From Mycolicibacterium hodleri (GTDB lineage Bacteria; Actinomycetota; Actinomycetes; Mycobacteriales; Mycobacteriaceae), in contig NZ_RCZG01000008.1 of NCBI RefSeq assembly GCF_006439015.1, positions 173,909-237,908 on the forward strand: 64,000 nucleotides of DNA, read 5' to 3'. The notes beneath the pieces were generated by a model, which had not been told where the DNA came from, did no database searches, and was given only the letters and a program-made list of their open reading frames with translations. A program made the translations under genes and the position numbers. Below, one piece after another: positions 8,894 through 16,742 of this stretch (the first letter of the stretch is position 1; each line of letters starts with the position of its first letter).

Positions 8894-9672
8894 TGACCGA
8901 TTTCGAAACGCTGAAGTTTGCGCAGTCTGGGCCAATCACCAGCATCGTTCTCGATCGGCCCGACGCCGCGAACGGGATGAACGACACGTTGACGCGGGAG
9001 CTCGCCGCGGCCGCGGCGTTGTGCGACACCGACGCGACGAAGGTCGTCACGCTCACGGGGGCGGGCAAGTTCTTCTGCGCGGGTGGCGATCTCAAGGCGA
9101 TGTCAGCAGCACCCGACCCTGGCACATTCGTCAAGGGCATCGCCGACGACCTGCACCGGGCGATGTCGACGTTCGCCCGGATGGACGCGATTCTCATCAC
9201 CGCCGTCAACGGTGTCGCTGCCGGGGCGGGCTTCCCGCTCGGAGTGTCCGGCGACCTGGTCCTCGCCGCCGAGTCCGCGTCGTTCACGATGGCCTACACG
9301 AAGGTGGGCCTCAGCCCCGACGGCAGCTCGTCATACCTGCTGCCGCGTCTGGTGGGGCTGCGCAAGACCCAGGAGCTGATGATCACCAACCGCGTGCTGA
9401 CCGCCGCCGAGGCTTCGCAGTGGGGGTTGGTCACCATGGTCGTCTCCGACGCCGACCTGCCCGCCAGGCTTGACGAGCTCGCCTCCCGAGTTGCTTCTGG
9501 CGCAAGACATTCCCACGCCGCAGTCAAGAAACTGTTGCTGACGACCTACGGCGCCGGCTATGAGGAGCAAATGGAGTACGAGGCCAGGCTGATCAAGGCC
9601 AGCGCCTCCTCAGCCGATGGCCAAGAGGGCATTGCGGCCTTCGTCGGGAAGCGCAAACCCCAGTTCCCCTGA
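8893..9672 (+). CDS. Enoyl-CoA hydratase/isomerase family protein
   Basis: This 259-residue crotonase-fold protein has the oxyanion-hole strand GAGKFFCAGGDLKAM (about residues 56-70) and the second oxyanion element AAGAGFPLGVSGD. The first usual catalytic glutamate position (GGGCE in hydratases) is occupied by Phe/Pro, and the second region reads GLSPDGSS, with Asp where hydratases have Glu. This resembles PaaG-type isomerases more than classical hydratases; the reaction is therefore uncertain. It diverges from the CYTH-CHAD gene, with 120 bases between starts. Confidence 0.85.
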   Translation: MTDFETLKFAQSGPITSIVLDRPDAANGMNDTLTRELAAAAALCDTDATKVVTLTGAGKFFCAGGDLKAMSAAPDPGTFVKGIADDLHRAMSTFARMDAILITAVNGVAAGAGFPLGVSGDLVLAAESASFTMAYTKVGLSPDGSSSYLLPRLVGLRKTQELMITNRVLTAAEASQWGLVTMVVSDADLPARLDELASRVASGARHSHAAVKKLLLTTYGAGYEEQMEYEARLIKASASSADGQEGIAAFVGKRKPQFP

Positions 9673-9679
9673 GCGGCAG

Positions 9680-10528
9680 TTAGAAGCAGTGCTCCTCGGC
9701 GGGGAACGCTCCCGTCGCCACGTCGGCCGCGTACTGCGTTGCCGCGCGGCGCAATTCACCGCCGACGTCGCCGAAGCGCTTCACGAATTTCGCCGTGCGG
9801 CCCGCGGTCATCCCCGCCATGTCCTGCCAGACCAGCACTTGGGCATCGCAGTTGGGTCCGGCACCGATGCCGATGGTCGGAATGGTTAGCTTGCCGGTGA
9901 TCTGCGTCGCCAACTCGGCGGGCACCATCTCGAGGACGACGGCGATCGCGCCGGCCTCGGCAACGGCGATCGCGTCGTGGATGGTCTGCTCGGCAGCGTC
10001 CCCCCGGCCCTGCACGCGGAAGCCGCCCAGTCCGTTGACGCTCTGCGGGGTGAAGCCGATGTGAGCCACCACCGGGATACCGGCCAAGGTCAAGGTCGCG
10101 ATCTGATCGGCCACCCGCTCGCCACCCTCGAGCTTCACCGCTGCCGCGCCCGTTTCCTTCATGAAGCGGGTCGCGGTCGCGAGAGCTTGGGCAGAGCCAC
10201 CTTCGTAGCTACCGAACGGCAGGTCGGCCACCACCAGGGCATGTGGTGCACCGCGCACCACGCCGCGCACCAACGGAATCAGCTCGTCGGCCGTTACCGG
10301 CACGGTGGTGTCGTAGCCGTACACCACGTTGGCAGCTGAGTCGCCCACCAGCAGCACGGGGATCTCGGCATCGTCGAAGATGCGGGCGGTGGAGTAGTCG
10401 TACGCCGTCAGCATGGACCACTTGTGGCCCTCGGACTTCCACTTCTGCAAGTGGTGGGTACGGACCTTCAGGCGTGGCCTGGCGGCATCCGTGGCACTGG
10501 AAGCACCATAAACAGTCTGCTCAGACAT
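9680..10528 (-). CDS. panB: 3-methyl-2-oxobutanoate hydroxymethyltransferase
   Basis: This 282-residue PanB carries out the first step of pantothenate synthesis, transferring a hydroxymethyl group from methylene-tetrahydrofolate to alpha-ketoisovalerate. Visible signatures include MLTAYDYSTARIFDDA, the Mg-binding VGDS and VVADLPFGSYEGG, and the TIGIGAGPNCDAQVLVWQD block. ATG at 10528 has a GGGGA ribosome-binding site about six bases upstream and is preferred over the ATG one codon earlier. Its place beside the Hip1-like proteases matches Rv2225. Confidence 0.96.
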   Translation of the reverse strand: MSEQTVYGASSATDAARPRLKVRTHHLQKWKSEGHKWSMLTAYDYSTARIFDDAEIPVLLVGDSAANVVYGYDTTVPVTADELIPLVRGVVRGAPHALVVADLPFGSYEGGSAQALATATRFMKETGAAAVKLEGGERVADQIATLTLAGIPVVAHIGFTPQSVNGLGGFRVQGRGDAAEQTIHDAIAVAEAGAIAVVLEMVPAELATQITGKLTIPTIGIGAGPNCDAQVLVWQDMAGMTAGRTAKFVKRFGDVGGELRRAATQYAADVATGAFPAEEHCF

Positions 10529-10671
10529 CATTGTCCCCAATCGCGTCGATTCGCTCCTCGAGGCCCATCCGGGTCCCCGGGTCGTCTGACACTCCAAAGT
10601 GTGCCACCTAGTTCCGCTCAGATGAACAATCGGTGAAGTGCAGTTCCTCACATCTGCGCAATTCCCCGGCT

Positions 10672-10684
10672 TACGATCGGCGGC
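10672..10684 (+). promoter_or_regulatory. Leaderless promoter -10 of the acyltransferase gene
   Basis: TACGAT at 10672-10677 (TANNNT) lies seven bases before the ATG at 10685, and no ribosome-binding site is visible. The 156-base gap between divergent panB and this gene holds both promoters. Confidence 0.45.
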
Positions 10685-12076
10685 ATGCAACGGCTCAGCG
10701 GACTCGACGCCAGCTTCCTTTACCTTGAAACCCCGGCGCAGCCTCTGCACGTGTGCTCGATCCTGGAGATCGACACCTCCACCATCCCCGGCGGCTACAC
10801 GTTCGATCGATTGCGCGACGCTCTGAGTCTGCGCATCAAGGCAATGCCGGAATTTCGCGAGAAGCTCGGCGACAACCGCTTCAACCTCGACCATCCGGTG
10901 TGGGTGGAGGACGAGGACTTCGACGTCGACCGGCATCTTCACCGCATCGGTCTCCCGTCACCCGGCGGCCGTGTCGAACTCGGAGAGATCTGCGGACACA
11001 TCGCGTCATTGACCCTCGACCGCAGTCGGCCGCTGTGGGAGATGTGGATCATCGAGAACGTCGCGGGCACCGACGCTCACGACGGCGGCAGGCTCGCGGT
11101 CTTGACCAAGGTGCACCACGCAGGAGTGGACGGTGTCACCGGCGCGAACTTGATGTCGCAGCTGTGTACCACCGAGGCCGACGCTCCGCCGCCCGATCCG
11201 GTGGCGGGAGTCGGCGGTGGATCGGGTCTCGAGATCGCGGTCGGCGGTGCCCTCAAATACGCCACCCGCCCGCTCAAGTTCGCGAACGTGCTCCCCTCCA
11301 CGCTTGCCACGGTGGTGGACACCGTCAAGCGGGCGCGCAGCGGGCTGAGCATGGCGGCCCCGTTCGCGGCGCCGAAGACCCGGTTCAATGACACCGTCAC
11401 CAGTCACCGCAACGTCGCGTTCGCGCAGCTCGACCTCGAAGACATCAAGACCGTCAAGAACCACTTCGGCGTGAAGGTCAACGACGTGGTGATGGCCCTG
11501 GTGGCGGGGGTGCTGCGGCGGTATCTCAGCGACCGGGACGAACTGCCGGACAGCACGTTGGTCGCCATGGTCCCGGTATCGGTCCACGACAAGTCGGATC
11601 GCCCGGGCCGCAACCAGGTGTCGGGCATGTTCTCCAGCCTTCGGACCGACATCGAGGATCCCGGCGAGCGACTGAAGTCCATCGCCGACGCGAATTCCGT
11701 TGCCAAACAACACAGCGCAGCGATCGGCGCGACGCTGTTGCAGGACTGGTCGCAGTTCGCGGCACCTGCGGTGTTCGGCGTTGCGATGCGCGTGTATGCG
11801 TCCAGTCGGCTGACGAGCGCGCTGCCCGTACACAACCTCGTCGTGTCCAATGTGCCGGGACCGCAGATACCGCTCTACTTCCTGGGGGCACGGGTCAAGG
11901 CGATGTATCCGCTCGGACCGATCTTCCACGGTTCTGGACTGAACATCACCGTGATGTCACTCGACGGCGCCCTGGACGTCGGGCTGATCTCTTGCCCCGA
12001 ACTGCTGCCCGACCTGTGGGACATGGCCGACGACTTCGCCGTCGCGCTGGGAGAGTTGGTCGAGGCCACGCACTAG
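10685..12076 (+). CDS. Wax ester synthase/diacylglycerol acyltransferase (WS/DGAT) family protein
   Basis: This 463-residue protein has the catalytic HHxxxDG motif (HHAGVDG, residues 144-150) and the N-terminal family signature LSGLDASFLYLE. Further conserved blocks are VNDVVMALVAGVLRRYL and VPGPQIPLYFLGARV near the C-terminus. Such enzymes transfer acyl groups from acyl-CoA to diacylglycerol or long-chain alcohols to make storage lipids. Mycobacteria encode many paralogs (Tgs family), so the exact paralog cannot be assigned. It is not at this place in M. tuberculosis. Confidence 0.92.
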   Translation: MQRLSGLDASFLYLETPAQPLHVCSILEIDTSTIPGGYTFDRLRDALSLRIKAMPEFREKLGDNRFNLDHPVWVEDEDFDVDRHLHRIGLPSPGGRVELGEICGHIASLTLDRSRPLWEMWIIENVAGTDAHDGGRLAVLTKVHHAGVDGVTGANLMSQLCTTEADAPPPDPVAGVGGGSGLEIAVGGALKYATRPLKFANVLPSTLATVVDTVKRARSGLSMAAPFAAPKTRFNDTVTSHRNVAFAQLDLEDIKTVKNHFGVKVNDVVMALVAGVLRRYLSDRDELPDSTLVAMVPVSVHDKSDRPGRNQVSGMFSSLRTDIEDPGERLKSIADANSVAKQHSAAIGATLLQDWSQFAAPAVFGVAMRVYASSRLTSALPVHNLVVSNVPGPQIPLYFLGARVKAMYPLGPIFHGSGLNITVMSLDGALDVGLISCPELLPDLWDMADDFAVALGELVEATH

Positions 12077-12132
12077 CCACGCGGTAGTGCCCTCAACTGG
12101 GCCGACGAGGCGTCATGGCAGCATGGACAGCC

Positions 12133-13641
12133 ATGAAGCTCAGACGCGGGGTCCTCGCGGCCGCCTTGGTGGTGCTGCTGGTGGCGGGCTGCAGCCGATT
12201 GGTCGAGGGGCGCGGCGTCGTCGCCACCCCGAGGCCAGGCACCCCGATCAGTTGGTCGCAGTGCGACGTCGCGTCGTCTGACGTTCGCATCCCCGCCGGT
12301 GCCGAATGCGGAATGCTCTCGGTGCCGGTCGATTACGCCAAGCCAGACGGTGACGTCGCGCGGCTGGCGATGATCCGGTTCAAGGCCACCGGGAACAAGA
12401 TCGGTTCACTGGTGGTCAACCCCGGTGGCCCGGGTGAGTCCGGAGTGCAGGCGGCCGCCTCATTGGTGGGCGCCATGCCCGATTCGGTCCGGCAGCGTTT
12501 CGACCTCGTCGGCTTCGATCCCCGGGGCGTGGGAGCGTCGACACCGGCGGTGTGGTGCAACTCGGATGCCGACAACGACAAGCTCAGGGCGGACCCCGAG
12601 GTCGATTACACGCCGGAGGGTGTCGCCCACATCGAGTCGGAGACCAAGGACTTCGTCGCACGCTGTGTTGAGAAGATGGGCGACGAGTTCCTCGCGAACA
12701 TCGGAACGGAAAGCGTGGCAAAGGATCTCGATGCCATCCGCATAGCGCTCGGCGATCAGAAGTTGACCTACCTCGGTTACTCGTACGGCACCCGCATCGG
12801 ATCGGCGTACGCGGAGGCCTACCCGCAGAACGTGCGCGCGATGATCCTCGACGGTGCCGTCGACCCGAATGCGGACCCGGTCGAGGCCGACATCCGGCAG
12901 GCGGCTGCCTTCCAGAAAGCGTTCGACGACTACGCAGCGGACTGTGCGAAGGGCCCGAACTGCCCGCTCGGGACCGACCCGACCAAGGCCGTCGACGTCT
13001 ATCTCAGCCTCGTCGAACCACTTGTCGAGAATCCGGCCAAGACCAAGGACCCGCGTGGACTGAGCTACAGCGACGCCGTCGTCGGCACCATTCTTCCGCT
13101 GTACTCGCCGAACCTGTGGCGCCACCTCACGCAGGGCCTGTCGGAGCTGAAAAGCGGCTCCGGTGACACCATGCTGGCGCTCGCGGACCTTTACATGGGT
13201 CGCGACGAGCAGGGGCATTACAACAATTCGACCGACGTGCGCGTAGCCGTCAACTGCGTTGACGAGCCGCCGATCACCGACCGCAAGACGGTAATCGACG
13301 AGGACCGCCGCGCCCGCGAGGTCGCACCGTTCATGAGCTACAAGCAGTTCACCGGAAACGCTCCGCTGGGCACCTGCGCGTTCTGGCCGGTTCCCGCCAC
13401 GTCCAAACCCCACCAGATCGAGGTCGCGGGCCTACCGCCCGTGCTGGTGGTGTCGACGACGAACGACCCAGCCACGCCCTACCAGGCCGGAGTAGACCTG
13501 GCCAAGCAACTCGGTGGGTCGTTGCTGACCTTCGAGGGCACCCAGCACACGGTGGTCTTCCAGGGCAACGCCTGCGTCGACGACATCGCCGCGAAGTACC
13601 TGATCGACGTGGTGGTCCCACCGGCGAACGCCACCTGCTGA
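12133..13641 (+). CDS. Hip1/CaeA-like lipoprotein alpha/beta-hydrolase protease
   Basis: This 502-residue protein is exported by a lipoprotein signal (MKLRRGVLAAALVVLLVAGC, lipidated Cys20). The alpha/beta-hydrolase core has nucleophile elbow GYSYG (Ser217), acid STTNDPATP (Asp445) and His472 in GTQHTV. These match the S33-type triad of M. tuberculosis Hip1/CaeA (Rv2224c), a cell-envelope serine protease. ATG at 12133 is preferred over 12115 because it starts the signal peptide cleanly. It is followed by a paralog, as Rv2224c-Rv2223c are in M. tuberculosis. Confidence 0.9.
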   Translation: MKLRRGVLAAALVVLLVAGCSRLVEGRGVVATPRPGTPISWSQCDVASSDVRIPAGAECGMLSVPVDYAKPDGDVARLAMIRFKATGNKIGSLVVNPGGPGESGVQAAASLVGAMPDSVRQRFDLVGFDPRGVGASTPAVWCNSDADNDKLRADPEVDYTPEGVAHIESETKDFVARCVEKMGDEFLANIGTESVAKDLDAIRIALGDQKLTYLGYSYGTRIGSAYAEAYPQNVRAMILDGAVDPNADPVEADIRQAAAFQKAFDDYAADCAKGPNCPLGTDPTKAVDVYLSLVEPLVENPAKTKDPRGLSYSDAVVGTILPLYSPNLWRHLTQGLSELKSGSGDTMLALADLYMGRDEQGHYNNSTDVRVAVNCVDEPPITDRKTVIDEDRRAREVAPFMSYKQFTGNAPLGTCAFWPVPATSKPHQIEVAGLPPVLVVSTTNDPATPYQAGVDLAKQLGGSLLTFEGTQHTVVFQGNACVDDIAAKYLIDVVVPPANATC

Positions 13642-13729
13642 GGACTAGGTCACCGTCGTATCACCGTCCGGTTGCCGACTCGTCTCTGCTCGCGTCCCGT
13701 TTCGCCGCCGAAGCCCTTTGCGTGCAACC

Positions 13730-15259
13730 ATGTTGGCCATGTGGTTGGTGGGCAGGCTGATCGCGGCACTGCTCGCAACCCTGATGACGGCTACGTTCAC
13801 CGGTCCGACGGCGTGGGCCTCCCCCGAGGGGCAGGCCACACAGCAGTACGGTCAGCCGCCGGTCTGGGGTAGCTGCGTCGAGTTCCTCGGTTCCGTCAAC
13901 GCCATTCCCACCGCGCAGTGCGGGATGGTCGGCGTCCCCATCGACTACGCGAATCCCGATGGGCCGCAGGCACAATTGGCGGTCATCCGGGTACCGGCGA
14001 CTGGTGACCGCATCGGCGCGTTGATGGTCAACCCGGGTGGTCCCGGCGCCTCTGCCGTCGACACCGTCGCCGCGATGGCAGGCGGTCTCGCCGCCACCGA
14101 GATCGGTCGCCGCTTCGATCTGGTCGGCTTCGATCCTCGCGGAGTCGGACACTCCACGCCCCAGGTGCGCTGCCGCAGCGACTCCGAGTTCGACGCCTAC
14201 CGCCGCGAACCGATGACGGACTACAGCGCCGCGGGCGTCGTCCACATCGAGCAGCTCTATCAGCAGGTCGCACAGAACTGCGTCGACCGCACCGGCCGTG
14301 AGTTCCTGGCCAACGTGGGTACCGCGTCCACTGCACGCGACATGGACGTTGTCCGTGCCGCGCTCGGGGAGAGTCAGATCAACTACCTGGGCTACTCGTA
14401 TGGGACCGAACTCGGTGCCAAGTACGCCGAACAATTCGGTGACCGGGTACGTGCCATGGTGCTGGACGGGGCCGTCGACCCGAGTTCGGATCCCGTAGCG
14501 GAGAACATCCGTCAGTTGGCCGGATTCCAGACCGCGTTCGACGACTACGCCGCGGACTGCGCCCGGTCGGTCGACTGCCCGCTGGGCCAGGACCCCGCAC
14601 AGTTCGTCGCGCGCTATCACCAGTTGGTGGACCCGTTGGTCGGACAACCCGGTCGCACGTCGGATCCGCGGGGCCTGAGCTATCAGGACGCCATCACCGG
14701 CACCGTCAACGCGCTGTACACCCAGCGCTATTGGAAGTTCCTCACCAGCGGTCTGCTGGGACTGCAACGCGGCACCGATGCCGGCGACCTGTTGTTGCTG
14801 GCTGACGACTATCAGGAGCGCGACGCCAGCGGGCACTATTCGAACCAGCAGGATGCCTTCACCGCGATCCGATGCGTGGACTCGCCCTATCCGAGCGATC
14901 CGGCGGTGTGGGCCGACGCCGATCGACAGGCGCGGGCGGCTGCGCCGTTCATGGCCTACGGCGAGTTCACTGGTTTGGCACCCAGAGACGCCTGCGCGAT
15001 GTGGCCGGTGCCTTCGACCTCGGCACCGCAGGAGGCCACGTCGCCGGGACCGGGCAAGGTCGTCGTCGTGTCGACGACCCACGATCCGGCCACGCCATAT
15101 CAAGCGGGCGTCGATCTCGCGCGCGAAATGGATGCGTCGCTGATCACGTTCAACGGCACGCAACACACGGTCGTCTTCAACGGCGATGCCTGCGTCGATT
15201 CCGCGGTCGAGGCCTTCTTCGTCGATGTGATGCCGCCGCCGCCAAATCTCCAGTGCTAG
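13730..15259 (+). CDS. Secreted alpha/beta-hydrolase protease, Rv2223c-like paralog
   Basis: This 509-residue paralog of the preceding gene has the same triad: GYSYG with Ser223, STTHDPATP, and GTQHTV. It differs at the N-terminus, where a standard secretory signal ending near TAWAS replaces the lipobox, so the mature protein should be soluble or wall-associated. Conserved cysteines throughout suggest disulfides. The start is uncertain: ATG 13730 has no strong ribosome-binding site, and ATG 13739 is an alternative. The pair is an old tandem duplication. Confidence 0.88.
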   Translation: MLAMWLVGRLIAALLATLMTATFTGPTAWASPEGQATQQYGQPPVWGSCVEFLGSVNAIPTAQCGMVGVPIDYANPDGPQAQLAVIRVPATGDRIGALMVNPGGPGASAVDTVAAMAGGLAATEIGRRFDLVGFDPRGVGHSTPQVRCRSDSEFDAYRREPMTDYSAAGVVHIEQLYQQVAQNCVDRTGREFLANVGTASTARDMDVVRAALGESQINYLGYSYGTELGAKYAEQFGDRVRAMVLDGAVDPSSDPVAENIRQLAGFQTAFDDYAADCARSVDCPLGQDPAQFVARYHQLVDPLVGQPGRTSDPRGLSYQDAITGTVNALYTQRYWKFLTSGLLGLQRGTDAGDLLLLADDYQERDASGHYSNQQDAFTAIRCVDSPYPSDPAVWADADRQARAAAPFMAYGEFTGLAPRDACAMWPVPSTSAPQEATSPGPGKVVVVSTTHDPATPYQAGVDLAREMDASLITFNGTQHTVVFNGDACVDSAVEAFFVDVMPPPPNLQC

Positions 15260-15263
15260 CAGC

Positions 15264-15307
15264 AGGCACGTAACACGGAATTAACAGCCGGTGCCTACGC
15301 TTCGCAC
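15264..15307 (+). promoter_or_regulatory. glnA2 promoter with candidate GlnR-type site
   Basis: GTAAC-N6-TTAAC at 15270-15285 fits the actinobacterial GlnR half-site layout (AC-N9-AC). It is enclosed by a 6-bp inverted repeat AGGCAC (15264-15269) / GTGCCT (15291-15296). A TANNNT -10 element, TACGCT (15296-15301), ends six bases before the glnA2 ATG, implying leaderless transcription. The GlnR reading is inference from the motif alone. Confidence 0.4.
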
Positions 15308-16648
15308 ATGGATCGGCAGAAGGAATTCGTGCTCCGGACGCTCGAGGAGCGTGACATCCGTTTCGTTCGGTTGTGGTTCACCGACGTGCTCGGATACCTC
15401 AAGTCGGTCGCGATCGCTCCCGCGGAGCTGGAGGGCGCATTCGAAGAGGGCATCGGCTTCGACGGTTCGTCGATCGAAGGCTTTGCCCGAGTGTCGGAAT
15501 CCGACACAGTCGCCCGCCCGGATCCGTCCACCTTCCAGGTGCTGCCCTGGATCACCAGCGGAGGCAAGCAGCACTCCGCCCGGATGTTCTGCGACATCAC
15601 GATGCCCGATGGGTCGCCGTCGTGGGCGGACTCCAGGCACGTGCTGCGCAGGCAGCTGGCCAAGGCGAGCGAACTCGGATTCTCCTGCTACATCCACCCC
15701 GAGATCGAGTTCTTCCTGCTCGAGCCCGGGCCGTATGACGGTTCCGAGCCCGTGCCCGCCGACAACGGCGGGTACTTCGACCAGGCCGTGCACGACTCGG
15801 CACCCAACTTCCGCCGCCACGCGATCGACGCGCTGGAGTCAATGGGAATCTCGGTGGAGTTCAGTCACCACGAGGGTGCACCCGGCCAGCAGGAGATCGA
15901 CCTCAGATACGCCGACGCCCTGTCGATGGCCGACAACGTGATGACGTTCCGCTACATCGTCAAGGAGGTCGCGCTCAAGGAGGGTGTGCGGGCGTCGTTC
16001 ATGCCCAAGCCCTTCAGCGAGTACCCCGGCTCTGCGATGCACACCCACATGAGCCTGTTCGAGGGCGACACCAACGCGTTCCATACCCCCGACGACGCAC
16101 TGCAGCTCTCTGCCGTCGGTAAGTCGTTCATCGCCGGAATCCTCGAACACGCCAGTGAGATCAGCGCCGTCACCAATCAGTGGGTGAACTCGTACAAGCG
16201 GCTGGTGCACGGCGGAGAGGCGCCGACTGCGGCCTCCTGGGGGGCGGCCAACCGTTCCGCTCTGGTCAGGGTGCCGATGTACACGCCGCGCAAGGCGTCG
16301 TCACGGCGCGTCGAGGTGCGCAGTCCCGACTCGGCCTGCAACCCCTATCTAGCCTTTGCCGTCCTCCTTGCAGCGGGGCTGCGCGGCGTCGAGAAGAACT
16401 ACGTCCTCGGGCCGCAGGCCGAGGACAACGTGTGGAATCTGACGCCCGAGGAACGCCGCGCGATGGGTTACAAGGAGCTGCCGGGCAGCCTCGGTACTGC
16501 GCTCGCCGAGATGGAGAACTCCGAACTGGTCGCCGAAGCGCTCGGCGAGCACGTCTTCGACTTCTTCCTGCGCAACAAGCGCGCCGAGTGGGAGAACTAC
16601 CGGAGCAACGTCACGCCGTACGAGCTGAAGACTTACCTGTCTTTGTAA
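15308..16648 (+). CDS. glnA2: Type I glutamine synthetase GlnA2
   Basis: This 446-residue glutamine synthetase has the N-terminal beta-grasp region (FVRLWFTDVLGYLKS), the GFDGSSIEGF loop and the metal-site helix EIEFFLLE. Further blocks are NQWVNSYKRLVHGGEAP (glutamate/ATP site) and RVEVRSPDSACNPYLAFA. The region where adenylylated enzymes carry the target tyrosine reads AEDNVWNLTPEE, with no tyrosine, unlike GlnA1 at 35739-37175. It lies directly upstream of glnE on the same strand, as in M. tuberculosis (Rv2222c-Rv2221c). Confidence 0.95.
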   Translation: MDRQKEFVLRTLEERDIRFVRLWFTDVLGYLKSVAIAPAELEGAFEEGIGFDGSSIEGFARVSESDTVARPDPSTFQVLPWITSGGKQHSARMFCDITMPDGSPSWADSRHVLRRQLAKASELGFSCYIHPEIEFFLLEPGPYDGSEPVPADNGGYFDQAVHDSAPNFRRHAIDALESMGISVEFSHHEGAPGQQEIDLRYADALSMADNVMTFRYIVKEVALKEGVRASFMPKPFSEYPGSAMHTHMSLFEGDTNAFHTPDDALQLSAVGKSFIAGILEHASEISAVTNQWVNSYKRLVHGGEAPTAASWGAANRSALVRVPMYTPRKASSRRVEVRSPDSACNPYLAFAVLLAAGLRGVEKNYVLGPQAEDNVWNLTPEERRAMGYKELPGSLGTALAEMENSELVAEALGEHVFDFFLRNKRAEWENYRSNVTPYELKTYLSL

Positions 16649-16718
16649 CTGGAGCGAAGCGACCCGGGATGGTCTCCGGCGGGCTGGAGCGAAGCGACCC
16701 GGGATGGTCTCCGGCGGA
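16649..16718. repeat. Two tandem 35-bp repeats between glnA2 and glnE
   Basis: Two nearly identical 35-bp units (16649-16683 and 16684-16718) follow the glnA2 stop codon immediately. Each contains GGAGCGAAGCGACCCGGG, whose reverse complement CCCGGGTCGCTTCGCTCC is the core of repeats at 52590-52769 and, with minor changes, 60357-60386. Each unit can fold (GGAG...CTCC). They sit just upstream of the glnE -10 element. Confidence 0.9.
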
Positions 16719-16730
16719 TAGCGGCTGCGT

Positions 16731-16742
16731 TACCGTGTCGGG
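16731..16742 (+). promoter_or_regulatory. Leaderless promoter -10 of glnE
   Basis: TACCGT at 16731-16736 fits TANNNT and ends six bases before the GTG start at 16743. No ribosome-binding site is present. The tandem repeat occupies the -35 and upstream region. Confidence 0.45.
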
